Shown: positions 34,230 to 43,479, numbered from the stretch's first letter. The stretch: 64,000 bases of DNA from JASGCL01 sp965262775 (GCA_965262775.1 CBDHFT010000006.1:186001-250000), one strand, 5' to 3'. A program made the numbers and translations. Notes: generated by a model not told the origin, from the letters alone.

Positions 34230-35744
34230 TTAACCAACCGCCCCTTCTAGACTAATGGCGACGAGTTTTTGCGCTTCCACCGCAAATTCCATCGGTAAAT
34301 TTTGTAATACCTCACGGCAAAATCCGTTGACGATTAAACCAACCGCTTGCTCTTTGTCAATGCCGCGTTGTTGGCAATAAAAAATTTGCTCTTCTGATAA
34401 ACTTGTTGTGGTGGCTTCATGTTCTAATTTCGCCATGGCTTGGTTATTCTCGATATAGGGGATAGTCTCCGCGATGGCGGCATCGCCAATGATTAAGGAA
34501 TCGCATTGGGTAAAATTTTGCGCGCCTTCGGCCTTGGCGGCAATTTTTAATAACCCGCGATAGGCTTGGTGGCCATGCCCCGCCACAATGCCCTTTGAAA
34601 TAATCCGCGATTTGGTATGTTTGCCAAGGTGAATCATCTTGGTGCCCGTGTCGGCTTTTTGATAATTGTTACTAATCGCAACCGAATAAAATTCGCCCGA
34701 CGAATAATCGCCCTGCAAAATACAGGAAGGATATTTCCATGTTATGGCACTGCCCGTTTCGACTTGAGTCCAAGAAATATGGCTGCGCGCGCCGCGGCAA
34801 GCACCGCGTTTGGTGACAAAATTATAAATGCCACCGCGCCCCATTTTATCGCCAGGATACCAATTTTGCACCGTGGAGTATTTTATGCTGGCGTCATCTA
34901 AGGCTACCAATTCCACCACCGCGGCATGCAATTGATTTTCATCGCGCATCGGCGCGGTGCAACCTTCTAAATAACTTACTTCGGCCGCTTCATCGGCGAT
35001 GATAAGGGTTCGTTCGAATTGCCCAGTATTTTCGGCATTGATACGGAAATAGGTCGAAAGCTCCATCGGGCATTTTACGCCGCGCGGTATGTAAACAAAA
35101 GATCCATCAGAAAAAACCGCGCTGTTGAGGCAGGCATGTTTGTTGTCGCTGTAGGGCACCACCGAGCCCAAATATTTTTTTACCAACTCGGGGTAATGTT
35201 TTACCGCTTCAGAAAATGCACAAAACACCACACCTACCTTTGCTAATTCCTCACGAAAGGTCGTGGCAACCGACACGCTATCGAAAATAGCATCCACCGC
35301 CACGCGCGGCGCGCCCTTCACATTGAGCAAAACTTCTTGCTCCTTTAGCGGGATGCCTAGTTTTTCAAATGTTTTGATGACCTCGGGGTCAATTTCATCA
35401 AGGCTGGCTACCGATTTTTTGGGCTGAGCAAAGTAAGAAATTTTTTGATAATCAATAGCGGGAATGGCAAAACTTGCCCAATTGGGTTCGGGCATTTTTT
35501 GCCAGTAGCGATAGGCCTTCAGCCGAAAATCCAACAGCCAACTTGGCTCATCCTTTATGGCGGATATTTTCCTTACCACATCTTCGGATAGGCCGACCGC
35601 CAATATATCGCTATCAACCTTCGACACAAAACCAAATTCATAATCCTTGTCCAATCGCGATTGCACGGCATCGGGCGCGGTGGCACCCTGCGGTTCGTCT
35701 TGCTCGCGGCTGATATTTGCGCTTCGTGAATTATCTTGATTCAT
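34230..35744 (-). CDS. sufB: SufB, scaffold subunit of the SufBCD complex
   Basis: The 504-residue protein is the cluster-building scaffold. Conserved segments include DYEFGFVS..DSD near residue 36, DGSFVYIPRGVKCPMELSTY, EGCTAPM with a conserved cysteine, NWYPGD..G.GGIYN, and SEEQIFYCQQRGID near the C terminus. About 30 N-terminal residues (MNQDNSRSANIS...) are polar and not conserved. It is the first structural gene of the operon, 9 bp after the Rrf2 regulator gene. Confidence 0.96.
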   Translation of the reverse strand: MNQDNSRSANISREQDEPQGATAPDAVQSRLDKDYEFGFVSKVDSDILAVGLSEDVVRKISAIKDEPSWLLDFRLKAYRYWQKMPEPNWASFAIPAIDYQKISYFAQPKKSVASLDEIDPEVIKTFEKLGIPLKEQEVLLNVKGAPRVAVDAIFDSVSVATTFREELAKVGVVFCAFSEAVKHYPELVKKYLGSVVPYSDNKHACLNSAVFSDGSFVYIPRGVKCPMELSTYFRINAENTGQFERTLIIADEAAEVSYLEGCTAPMRDENQLHAAVVELVALDDASIKYSTVQNWYPGDKMGRGGIYNFVTKRGACRGARSHISWTQVETGSAITWKYPSCILQGDYSSGEFYSVAISNNYQKADTGTKMIHLGKHTKSRIISKGIVAGHGHQAYRGLLKIAAKAEGAQNFTQCDSLIIGDAAIAETIPYIENNQAMAKLEHEATTTSLSEEQIFYCQQRGIDKEQAVGLIVNGFCREVLQNLPMEFAVEAQKLVAISLEGAVG

Positions 35745-35753
35745 ATTTTGTAA

Positions 35754-36281
35754 TTATGCCGTGGGGGAGGTTGAAAAAAAATGTTGAAAGGTTTTGTTAA
35801 ATGTTTTGTCATCTGACAAAAGGTCAGCCAAGGTTATTTCCTGCAACGCGCCGCGAATGACTTGATTTACTTTTTGCCAGCGACCTGTAAGTTGGCAATA
35901 ATCGGTCCTCTCGCACCTGTCGTCGTTGTCATGGACGCAAGCGGTGAGGGCGGGTGCCCCCTCCATCAATAGCAACACATCGAACACCGAAATGCTTGAT
36001 AGGGGTTTTGCCAATTTGTAACCGCCATCGCGGCCACGCTCCGCCCATAACATCTCCCCCGCGGTTAATTTTTTTAACAGCAATTGCACGGTGGGCAGGG
36101 GGATAATGGTTAAGGCCGCCAAATCACCCGCCGACATGAAAGAGTTTGGCGTGCTATCGTCAGCGGTATTTTCCTGCTGTGAATTTTCTTCTTGCAAACG
36201 CGTCGTGGTAAACGGCGCACTGCGCGCCAATTCGGCCAGCAAAACAATGGCGTAATCGGTCATTTTAGAAATTTTAATCAT
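35754..36281 (-). CDS. Rrf2-family Fe-S-sensing regulator of the suf operon
   Basis: The 175-residue protein has an Rrf2 winged helix: MIKISKMTDYAIVLLAELAR, an LA....P.PTVQLLLKKLT recognition helix and R..GGYKLAKP wing. Three cysteines, 115, 123 and 129, have the spacing C-x7-C-x5-C and could hold a [2Fe-2S] or [4Fe-4S] cluster; IscR has C-x5-C-x5-C. A polar insert of about 20 residues (about 28-48) follows the first helix. As the first gene of the suf transcript it probably senses cluster status and represses its own promoter. Whether it is SufR-, IscR- or RirA-like is not settled. Confidence 0.85.
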   Translation of the reverse strand: MIKISKMTDYAIVLLAELARSAPFTTTRLQEENSQQENTADDSTPNSFMSAGDLAALTIIPLPTVQLLLKKLTAGEMLWAERGRDGGYKLAKPLSSISVFDVLLLMEGAPALTACVHDNDDRCERTDYCQLTGRWQKVNQVIRGALQEITLADLLSDDKTFNKTFQHFFSTSPTA

Positions 36282-36341
36282 AATATATAGGCCCTTGAAT
36301 TATTTGCAAAATACTTATCTTGCCTTGGTGTATACCGTATC

Positions 36342-36370
36342 ATTATACTACTATATTTAAGGCAAAGCAA
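36342..36370 (-). promoter_or_regulatory. Promoter of the Rrf2-suf operon with a word shared with the iron-transport promoter
   Basis: On the minus strand TTGCTT (complement of 36365-36370, inside the end of trmB), a 17-bp spacer and a perfect TATAAT (complement of 36342-36347) make a strong promoter. ATATAGTAGTA (complement of 36346-36356) lies next to the -10 box and is identical to 11 bp in the iron-transport promoter. Downstream dyad-like GTATaccGTATAC bases may also belong to an operator. Confidence 0.5.
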
Positions 36371-37100
36371 GTTCATTATTATTTTTTGTATAAAGGAGGT
36401 AGGTTGGATATTTACCAAATTTTTTTTGTTTATCATGTTGGGCTTGCGATTTTAATTCGTAGCGCGAAGCCATAAGAATATCAGGCCGCTGTAACCACAT
36501 CAGCGGTTGGTTATTGATCCAGCTAAAATTTTTATCCTGTTGAAAATACATCATGGTTGATTGCAAGAAAATAGCATGGTCAGTCGCAACAAGAATTTGC
36601 CCCGCGGGTTTTAACAGACGGCAAAATATGGGCAAGGTGAGGGGCGATATCATACGCCTTAGGGTGTGGCGTCGTTTTTTCCAAGGGTCAGGATAAAGAA
36701 TAATAATTTTTTCCAAACAGCCGTCGGGCATATGGGGCAGGAGATGATGAATGTCATCGGTATAAAGATGCAGGTTGGGGAGGGTTGCCGCGTCATCGAT
36801 AATTTTGCTTAATAATTTGACGGCACTATGGCGAAATGGTTCGGCGCCGATAAAGCCGACCTCGGGCCGAGTCTGCGCCCAATGATATAGGTTTTCGCCG
36901 CCGCCAAAACCAATCTCCAACCACCAGTTATCATGGCGTCGCCAAAAATTATTGTCTTTAACCGTGGCGGGAGAAATTTGATAGGATGGCAAGGTTTCTT
37001 GCCATATGGCTTGTTGGCGCGCAGTTAATTTTTTGCCAAGGCGGCGACCAAAAAATTTTAACTGCGGGTGTTCTTGTAAATGGCGCGGGGTAGAAGACAT
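36357..37100 (-). CDS. trmB: tRNA (guanine46-N7)-methyltransferase
   Basis: The 247-residue enzyme methylates G46 in the tRNA variable loop. Motif I WLEIGFGGGENLYHWA (about residues 75-90), GAEPF after strand 2, and the IILYPDPWKKRRHTLRRM motif are typical of TrmB. Near the N terminus, GRRLGKKLTARQQAIW is also conserved. The stop codon is inside the suf promoter region, so the suf transcript probably starts within trmB. The gene is upstream of the Rrf2 gene on the same strand but has its own transcription. Confidence 0.93.
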   Translation of the reverse strand: MSSTPRHLQEHPQLKFFGRRLGKKLTARQQAIWQETLPSYQISPATVKDNNFWRRHDNWWLEIGFGGGENLYHWAQTRPEVGFIGAEPFRHSAVKLLSKIIDDAATLPNLHLYTDDIHHLLPHMPDGCLEKIIILYPDPWKKRRHTLRRMISPLTLPIFCRLLKPAGQILVATDHAIFLQSTMMYFQQDKNFSWINNQPLMWLQRPDILMASRYELKSQAQHDKQKKFGKYPTYLLYTKNNNELALP

Positions 37101-37217
37101 GAAGGGTTGTTTAGCTTTAGTTTAAAAAAATAAATGTTGCAATTCTTATTGCAAAATTATAAAAAAGAGCAGGATTATGAATGCTGTAAATTATTTTGCG
37201 GCAACGATAAATAAAAA

Positions 37218-37742
37218 ATGACAAAAAATAAATTGGGATTTATTTTTTTACCATCGCGCAGTTTGTTGCCGCGCTTTTTCATGCCTGCCTCGCCATTTTT
37301 TTTGGTTGGTTTTTTATTTTTTTTCCTGACTTTTGCCTTAGCACCCGCCTTTGCCCTAAGCAATGACGAAAAGGAAATGTTGCGCGCCGCCGCCGAGGGG
37401 GATGCCGATATTGTCGCCCGATTAATCAAGAAAAATATTGATGTTAATACGGCGGATGAAAAGGGCGAAACATCGCTGCTGAAGGCCGCTTACAATAAAA
37501 ATAATAACACGGTGCGCGTGCTTTTGGCGGGGGGCGCAAACCCTAACCAAGCCGATAAGGAAGGCAATACCCCCATCATGGCCGCGGCTTGGCAGGGGGA
37601 GGCTGACATCGTCGCCATGCTCATCACGGCGGGCGCCAATGTTAGGGCAAGAAATAATGGTGGATACAATGCCATGATAGCCGCGTCGGTTTGGGGTTAC
37701 CGCGATGTTATAAAATTATTAAGGACCGCGGGGGCTGACTAA
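37218..37742 (+). CDS. Exported ankyrin-repeat protein
   Basis: The protein has 174 residues. A hydrophobic, signal-like segment (about residues 20-47) ends in AFA, so it is periplasmic or membrane-attached. The rest is about four ankyrin repeats: the units contain NTADEKGETSLLKAA, NQADKEGNTPIMAAAW and RARNNGGYNAMIAAS, each followed by a helix pair with LL..GA. No enzyme domain is present. Ankyrin repeats bind proteins, and small bacterial ones often pair with catalases or act as periplasmic protectors; no partner is adjacent here. Function is unknown. It faces away from trmB. Confidence 0.72.
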   Translation: MTKNKLGFIFLPSRSLLPRFFMPASPFFLVGFLFFFLTFALAPAFALSNDEKEMLRAAAEGDADIVARLIKKNIDVNTADEKGETSLLKAAYNKNNNTVRVLLAGGANPNQADKEGNTPIMAAAWQGEADIVAMLITAGANVRARNNGGYNAMIAASVWGYRDVIKLLRTAGAD

Positions 37743-37891
37743 TAAGCCTTGATTAAAAATTGGGCAAAAAGCCAAAAATAATATAGCGAAGGTTTGTAAA
37801 ACAACGCCCCGCCGCGGTGGATAATCCGCTAGCGTGCATCGATATTAGATTGCAATCAATTTTTACTGCATTTTGCAGTTGATGATAGTGG

Positions 37892-37924
37892 TTGACAAAT
37901 CCCATAAAATCCCATAAAATCCCA
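37892..37924 (+). promoter_or_regulatory. mra promoter overlapped by three 10-bp-spaced TGGGA repeats (candidate MraZ operator)
   Basis: TTGACA (37892-37897), a 17-bp spacer and TAAAAT (37915-37920) form the cluster promoter. On the opposite strand TGGGA occurs three times at exactly 10-bp intervals (complement of 37900-37904, 37910-37914 and 37920-37924), separated by the same 5-bp word. MraZ is known to bind TGGGN direct repeats with 5-nt spacers. The rest of this 341-bp gap has an ACTGCA/TGCAGT inverted repeat at 37865-37879 and nothing else clear. Confidence 0.7.
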
Positions 37925-38083
37925 TGATATGGCAAAAATGGGGTGCTGTTTTTTTAGAAGATATTAGCCTGCTATTTTTGGCATCACGCTGACGGCTCGT
38001 AGGAATATTTTTCAAAGGACGGTTGGCGAGTCAATCAACTTACAAATGGACAAGCCCTAAACAAAGCGCAAGGTTTTATTATC

Positions 38084-38524
38084 ATGGTTTCGACGGCGGT
38101 GTTTACGGGAACTTACCCACTTAAACTTGACCTCAAGGGTCGGGTTTCCCTGCCATCGCCATTTCGCAGTCATTTGCAAGAAGGAAAATTTTTCCTTTTC
38201 CCATCGCCAAACCACAAGGCGTTGGAGGCCTGCCCCGTAAGCTTCATGGAAAAATTGCAATCGGCCGTGGTGCAACAAACCAACCTGTTTTCTCAAGAAG
38301 AAGATGATATGTCATGGTTATTTGCCGAAAGCCGCGATGTGGCGATAGACGACACGGGGCGGTTTGTTATGCCCCAGGATTTCCTCGATTACGCCGATAT
38401 TGCATTGGGCGATAGGTTGTTTTTTGTTGGTCACGGCACGCGTTTTTTTATTTGGAACGAAGCCAACCTCGCTGCATTTAAGAAAAAACGCAATCCACCG
38501 AAAAACCTAAAACTGAATATCTGA
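38084..38524 (+). CDS. mraZ: Division/wall cluster transcriptional regulator MraZ
   Basis: The 146-residue protein has two SpoVT-AbrB-like MraZ repeats, each with the DxxxR-type motif: LDLKGRVSLPSPFR near residues 15-28 and DDTGRFVMPQDF near 87-98. MraZ is a ring-forming DNA-binding protein that represses the mra promoter. Its likely target, three TGGGA repeats, overlaps the promoter about 160 bp upstream. The stop codon shares bases with the rsmH start (TGATG), so translation is coupled. First gene of the mra/dcw cluster. Confidence 0.93.
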   Translation: MVSTAVFTGTYPLKLDLKGRVSLPSPFRSHLQEGKFFLFPSPNHKALEACPVSFMEKLQSAVVQQTNLFSQEEDDMSWLFAESRDVAIDDTGRFVMPQDFLDYADIALGDRLFFVGHGTRFFIWNEANLAAFKKKRNPPKNLKLNI

Positions 38525-39465
38525 TGATAGATAAAACCACCCCCCATGTTCCTGTATTATGCTCCGAGGTTCTCGAAATGTTGGCTATAACATCTGACGG
38601 TATTTATATTGACGCAACCTTTGGCGCGGGCGGCATGACGCGGGCTATCTTGGCTCGGCAACCCAAAAAATTGATAGGGGTCGACCGCGATTCAACCGCG
38701 CGCAAAACGGCAGAAATATTGCAAGGACAATATAAGAATTTTGAATTTATCAATAACAATTTTGGCATGATGCAACATTTTTTAAAGGATTATGATAAAA
38801 AAATAGACGGCATTGTCTTTGACCTCGGGGTTAGTTCGATGCAATTGGACGATGCGGCGCGGGGTTTTTCCTTTGCCAAGGATGCGCCGTTGGATATGCG
38901 CATGAATCAAGCGGAAGCAACGCCCACCGCCGCCGATATTATTAATCAACAAAGCGAAATAGAATTGGCCAATATTTTTTATCGTTATGGCGAAGAAAAA
39001 AAATCGCGCTGGATAGCAAAAAAAATTGTTGCCCAGCGCGCCGTGGCGCCCATCACCACCACGCTACAATTAAGCGCGTTGATAAGCGACGCTGTCCAAG
39101 GTGCGCGGGGCAAAATTCACCCCGCGACTCGTGTTTTTCAAGCCCTACGTATAGCGGTTAACAACGAATTGACCGAGGTGGTTAATGGCTTAGAAGCTGC
39201 CGAAAAATTATTAAAAATTGGCGGCCGTTTGGTGGTGATATCATTCCATTCTTTGGAAGATAAAATTGTTAAAACATTTTTAAAAGATCGCGCGACCGCG
39301 CAAGCCCGGCCATCGCGCCATATGCCCGATAAATTAGATAACCCAACTTATCAGCCGTCGTTTGAATTGTTGAGTAAAAAACCTGTGGTCGCCAGCGACG
39401 CCGAGCAGCAAAATAACCCCCGCAGTCGTTCCGCCAAATTACGTTTTGCAATAAAAATAGCCTAA
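38524..39465 (+). CDS. rsmH: 16S rRNA (cytosine1402-N4)-methyltransferase
   Basis: The 313-residue enzyme (MraW) methylates C1402 of 16S rRNA. HVPVLCSEVLEML starts the fold, the SAM motif DATFGAGGMTRAIL is near residue 36, GIVFDLGVSSMQLDDA.RGFSF is the family's motif IV region, and the insert with ARVFQALRIAVNNEL and VVISFHSLEDKIVK is complete. Full length. It follows mraZ with a 1-bp overlap and precedes ftsL. Confidence 0.96.
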   Translation: MIDKTTPHVPVLCSEVLEMLAITSDGIYIDATFGAGGMTRAILARQPKKLIGVDRDSTARKTAEILQGQYKNFEFINNNFGMMQHFLKDYDKKIDGIVFDLGVSSMQLDDAARGFSFAKDAPLDMRMNQAEATPTAADIINQQSEIELANIFYRYGEEKKSRWIAKKIVAQRAVAPITTTLQLSALISDAVQGARGKIHPATRVFQALRIAVNNELTEVVNGLEAAEKLLKIGGRLVVISFHSLEDKIVKTFLKDRATAQARPSRHMPDKLDNPTYQPSFELLSKKPVVASDAEQQNNPRSRSAKLRFAIKIA

Positions 39466-39489
39466 AAAAAATAAGGAAAATAAAAAATC

Positions 39490-39858
39490 ATGACCGTTCA
39501 GAAATTGCTCATTGGTATTATTTATAGTCTGTCATTGATTATTCTTTGTTGGATGCCGACCTACCTTGGTTATTATTTAAGCCAAGCCAACCGCGAGGTT
39601 AAATTTTTGAAAAGAGAATTGCTGGCGACGCGCGCCGAAAATAGTCGGCTAGAAATAGCTTATAGCAATCTTTCTAGCCCTTCTTCGGTGGCGGCCCTCA
39701 CCGAAAAATTTTTACCAGAAATGAAACGGATGAGCGAAAGCCAATTCGTGAGTCGTGATTGGTTTTTACAAAATAATTTTGTTTACAACCACAGCCAAAA
39801 TCGCTTGGCGCTTGACGGTGAAGAACAGGTCAACAAGCAACTCAAAAGTTTAAATTAA
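39490..39858 (+). CDS. ftsL: Cell division protein FtsL (by position and topology)
   Basis: The 122-residue bitopic protein has a short cytoplasmic start, one transmembrane helix (about residues 5-28) and a periplasmic coiled coil with heptads around LKRELLATRAENSRLEIAYSN. FtsL sequences diverge a lot, so the assignment rests on size, topology and the place between rsmH and ftsI. FtsL forms a complex with FtsB and FtsQ in the divisome; the partner FtsB is the frameshifted gene at 57.6 kb. Confidence 0.8.
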   Translation: MTVQKLLIGIIYSLSLIILCWMPTYLGYYLSQANREVKFLKRELLATRAENSRLEIAYSNLSSPSSVAALTEKFLPEMKRMSESQFVSRDWFLQNNFVYNHSQNRLALDGEEQVNKQLKSLN

Positions 39859-39893
39859 TAACGCCTAGTATTTTTTATCATTTGTAACAACCC

Positions 39894-41921
39894 ATGCCTC
39901 GCCTCACCCCGCGCATTACGCCCTTGATAGATTTTATCGAGGAGCAGCAGTTGCTAGACCGAGAAAATTTGCCCGAAGCATTCAAACCATTGCATCGGCC
40001 GCAGCAAATATATTTGCGTAAAATAAAACGGCGGATGATTATTGGCATCCTCTCGCTGGCAACCATTTTTGTTATTCCTGCCTACCGCCTAAGCGAACTT
40101 GCCATGAATAGCAGTTGGCAAGCCATTGCCGATGCCACCGATGGCAAAATCATGATGCCCGCCCCCGCGCTTGAAAACATAGTCCCGCGGGGAAAGATTT
40201 ATGACCGCACAGGATTTTTGTTGGCGGGCAATTTGCCCACCGTGTCGTTGGTGGTTAACCCCAATAATATTTTAAACCCCGATGCTACTGCCAGCAAATT
40301 AACCAGCCTCTTCCCTTATTTAGAAAAAAAGACATTGCTGAAGCAATTCCAAGAAAGAGCCAACCGCAGGATAATTTTGGTGCAAAACCTGGATCCCGTT
40401 ATTAAACGGTCGGTGCTGGATATTGGTGAGCCAGGCTTAGAATTGATGGATGACAGCAAACGTTTTTACCCTAGCAACAGCCATGGCGCGGTGACCATTG
40501 GGTTTGTTGCGCCCAATAACAAAGGCATCATGGGTTTAGAAAGGTTTTTTGACAAAGAATTGACCGCGGGCAAAGATGTCAGCCTGTCGCTTGACAGCCG
40601 CGTTCAAAATTTTTTGGATGAAGAATTGTCGGTCGCCGCCGCCGAACATAAGGCCTCGGCCGCGGGCGGCGTGGTGATGGATATTCAAAATGGCGAAATA
40701 TTAGGGTTATCCTCCCTGCCAGGATTCAATCCCAATAATCGCACCAAGTTGGATATCAACAATACTTTTAATATGATGATAGGTGGTAGTTACGAATTGG
40801 GTTCGGTTATGAAAATTATAACCATCGCCAAATGGTTGGATGCACAACCCGTGCAACCGCCCATGACCGACAAAAGTCAGTTGGGCAAAGAACCTTGGCG
40901 TAAAAAATTGTGGGATGTTACTGTCCCATTAAGCATCGATGATTACACCATAAGCGACATGCACCCCATAGATCGCCCCATAACCAGCGATGAGATATTT
41001 ATTTATTCTTCTAATATCGGCACCATCTTGCTTACCAACGATGTGCTGGCAAGCAACAGCAACGCGCAGCGTGATTTTTTACGTTCGTTGCATCTGTTAT
41101 CGAAAATAGAATTACCATTTTCTGACCAAGAAGTTGCCAAGCCCATCGCGCCAAAAAATTGGGGACGAATCGAATCTGGCACCATCAGTTTTGGCCATGG
41201 CCTGTCTTTACCGCCGTTGCAATTTGCCACCGCGGTGGCGGCGTTGCTGGGCGACGGGGTGTGGCGCGCGCCATCCTTTCGTGTGACTCATCATGACAAT
41301 AATACGGCGTTAGACAATCAACCCAAAGAAACCGTCAGCAATGCGCTGATGGCTGTTTTGCCGACAAGTTGGCAAGATAAAATGGCTTCGTGGTTGTTGG
41401 GGCGCGATACAGCGGTTAGCGAGCAACATAAAAAAAACGGGCCAGAAATTGTGAAGAGCACGACGCGCGAAGAACTACGGCGTTTGTTAAGACTTAATGT
41501 TTTATATGGTTCGGGGCGGCGGATTAATCAAACGGGGGTGGCGGGTTATGAAATTGGCGGTAAAACGGGCACCGCGGAAAAAACATTGAATGGACAATAT
41601 GATAAAGGAAAAAACCTAACCAGCTTCATTGCCGTTTTTCCCGTGTCAAAGCCACGCTACCTGGTTTTTCTCTTGCTTGATAACACACAAAAGGGCGATT
41701 TGGCATCGGCGACTCTTACCCCCGCCACAGGACGGTTGATAGGAAAAATTGCGCCGCTCCTACCCCTGATACCCAACCGCAATGTCGAAAAAAATCATGA
41801 TAATGATTATCAAGCCATCAGCAATATAAAAGATTTGACGAAGAATGCAGGCCAGCAGGATGCTTCGCGCGAAGTAAAAACGGCACCCAAGAAGCAAGCA
41901 AAACAAGCTGTAAAAAGGTAA
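39894..41921 (+). CDS. ftsI: Septal peptidoglycan transpeptidase FtsI (PBP3)
   Basis: The 675-residue protein has a cytoplasmic tail of about 46 residues, one membrane helix (about 47-66), the pedestal domain starting at RGKIYDRTG, and a class B transpeptidase domain. The catalytic S304-V-M-K is in the ELGSVMK stretch, the second motif is SSN in IYSSNIGTI, and the third is KTG in GGKTGTAEK. The protein is longer than E. coli FtsI (588), with a polar, Lys-rich C-terminal tail of about 60 residues. It crosslinks septal peptidoglycan with FtsW. Confidence 0.95.
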   Translation: MPRLTPRITPLIDFIEEQQLLDRENLPEAFKPLHRPQQIYLRKIKRRMIIGILSLATIFVIPAYRLSELAMNSSWQAIADATDGKIMMPAPALENIVPRGKIYDRTGFLLAGNLPTVSLVVNPNNILNPDATASKLTSLFPYLEKKTLLKQFQERANRRIILVQNLDPVIKRSVLDIGEPGLELMDDSKRFYPSNSHGAVTIGFVAPNNKGIMGLERFFDKELTAGKDVSLSLDSRVQNFLDEELSVAAAEHKASAAGGVVMDIQNGEILGLSSLPGFNPNNRTKLDINNTFNMMIGGSYELGSVMKIITIAKWLDAQPVQPPMTDKSQLGKEPWRKKLWDVTVPLSIDDYTISDMHPIDRPITSDEIFIYSSNIGTILLTNDVLASNSNAQRDFLRSLHLLSKIELPFSDQEVAKPIAPKNWGRIESGTISFGHGLSLPPLQFATAVAALLGDGVWRAPSFRVTHHDNNTALDNQPKETVSNALMAVLPTSWQDKMASWLLGRDTAVSEQHKKNGPEIVKSTTREELRRLLRLNVLYGSGRRINQTGVAGYEIGGKTGTAEKTLNGQYDKGKNLTSFIAVFPVSKPRYLVFLLLDNTQKGDLASATLTPATGRLIGKIAPLLPLIPNRNVEKNHDNDYQAISNIKDLTKNAGQQDASREVKTAPKKQAKQAVKR

Positions 41922-41985
41922 GGGCGGGTGGTAATGAAAAAATACCCCGTTGCTTTATGAATATAACTCACCTTATCATCCGCAC

Positions 41986-43479
41986 ATGTCATCCATCGCC
42001 CGACCATTATCGCCCGAACAAATAAACCAGCTTGCCAATCGCTACAGCGGTATCACCGCCGATAGCCGACGGGTCAAGGCGGGATTCCTGTTTGTTGCTT
42101 TGCCGCGCAGTTTTGAAGGCGGGCAAGACGGCGCCGATTATATCGATGCGGCGATTAAGAATGGCGCCAGCGCGATATTAACCGCAAGCGACATTCCTTT
42201 GCAACCACCCCCCGCGGTTACAGTGATAAAAAGCAACGAACCACGGCATGATTTGGCTTTGCTGCTGGCGGCGCGTGCGGGTGCCATGCCACAATATTTG
42301 GCGTTGGTAACGGGCACCAATGGTAAGAGCAGTATTGTCCAAATGGCGCGGGAATTATGGGCGAAGGCAGGGGATGATTCGGCGTCGGTCGGAACATTGG
42401 GGATAGTGAAAGAAGCCGCGGGCAAAAAAACATTGACCAACCTAAGCCACACCACGCCTGACCCCGAATGGCTTTATCCCGCCCTGGCGGGGTTGCGCCA
42501 AGAAAATATTCAGCATGTAGCGATGGAGGCTTCCTCTCACGGCTTGCATCAACATCGCTTGGACGGGTTGGCAAAAAATATTCTATCGGCAGCGATGGCA
42601 GAATTAAGCCAAGACCATTTGGATTATCATGCAACCTTAGAACATTATTACGGTAGTAAATTGCGTTTGTTCGGCGAATTATTGCCCGTGGGTGGTCGGG
42701 CGATATATTGGCAACATAGTCCCGTGGCGGAAAAAATAAGCAATATTTGTAAACAACGTGGTTTGAAAAAAATAATGATGAGCCGCGGTAAAAACCCCGA
42801 CGCTACATTATGCTTGCTGGCAACCACCCCGAACGCGGCGGCGGGGCAAAAGTTGGAATTTTTGTTTATGGATAAAAATTATACGGCAACCCTGCCCCTG
42901 GCGGGGCATTTCCAGGCCGAAAATGCTTTGACGGCCTTGTTGATGGTGATGAAAGAAAATACTTCCTCAGAATTAGAAAAATTTTTACCGCATTTAGCCA
43001 GCCTGTCGCCCATCCGTGGTCGCATAGAAAAAATTGCCGAGCATAAGAACGCGCATTTTTTTGTCGATTATGCCCATACCGACGCGGCCTTGGCGACTAT
43101 ATTGCGCACCCTGCGCCCCTTCGTGCGCGGAAAATTGATTGTGGTGTTTGGTTGTGGGGGGAATCGCGATCCCTTTAAGCGGCCAAAAATGGGGCAGGTT
43201 GCCAACGACCTTGCCGATGAAGTTATCGTCACCGATGACAACCCAAGGAAAGAAAAACCAGAGGCCATAAGAAAAGCAATTTTAGCGGCTTGCCCCAAAG
43301 GGATAGAAGCGCAAAACCGCAAGCAAGCCATTGCCCTGGCCGTTGCCATGGCGCGGGCGGGCGATATTATTTTGGTGGCGGGCAAGGGGCACGAGACAGG
43401 ACAAATTGTCGGCGAAGAAATTTTACCATTTGATGACGGCGCGGTAATAAGGGAAGAAATAAAAAATGCTATGGACTAA
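41986..43479 (+). CDS. murE: UDP-MurNAc-tripeptide synthetase MurE
   Basis: The 497-residue ligase starts at ATG 41986 (MSSIAR); the 12 codons upstream in frame are unlikely to be used. It adds the third residue of the stem peptide. Mur ligase motifs: DSRRVKAGFLFVALP at the N-terminal domain, TGTNGKSSIVQM for ATP binding, TTPDPEWLYPAL, and DNPRKEKPEAI in the C-terminal domain. DNPR is the meso-diaminopimelate signature, so the peptidoglycan is DAP type. The last 14 bp overlap the murF start. Confidence 0.95.
   Translation: MSSIARPLSPEQINQLANRYSGITADSRRVKAGFLFVALPRSFEGGQDGADYIDAAIKNGASAILTASDIPLQPPPAVTVIKSNEPRHDLALLLAARAGAMPQYLALVTGTNGKSSIVQMARELWAKAGDDSASVGTLGIVKEAAGKKTLTNLSHTTPDPEWLYPALAGLRQENIQHVAMEASSHGLHQHRLDGLAKNILSAAMAELSQDHLDYHATLEHYYGSKLRLFGELLPVGGRAIYWQHSPVAEKISNICKQRGLKKIMMSRGKNPDATLCLLATTPNAAAGQKLEFLFMDKNYTATLPLAGHFQAENALTALLMVMKENTSSELEKFLPHLASLSPIRGRIEKIAEHKNAHFFVDYAHTDAALATILRTLRPFVRGKLIVVFGCGGNRDPFKRPKMGQVANDLADEVIVTDDNPRKEKPEAIRKAILAACPKGIEAQNRKQAIALAVAMARAGDIILVAGKGHETGQIVGEEILPFDDGAVIREEIKNAMD

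Noticed and set aside
38047..38082. Second promoter directly before mraZ (TGGACA ... TATTAT)
   Set aside because: The spacer would be 24 bp and the -10 box would touch the start codon; the promoter at 37892-37920 is much better.
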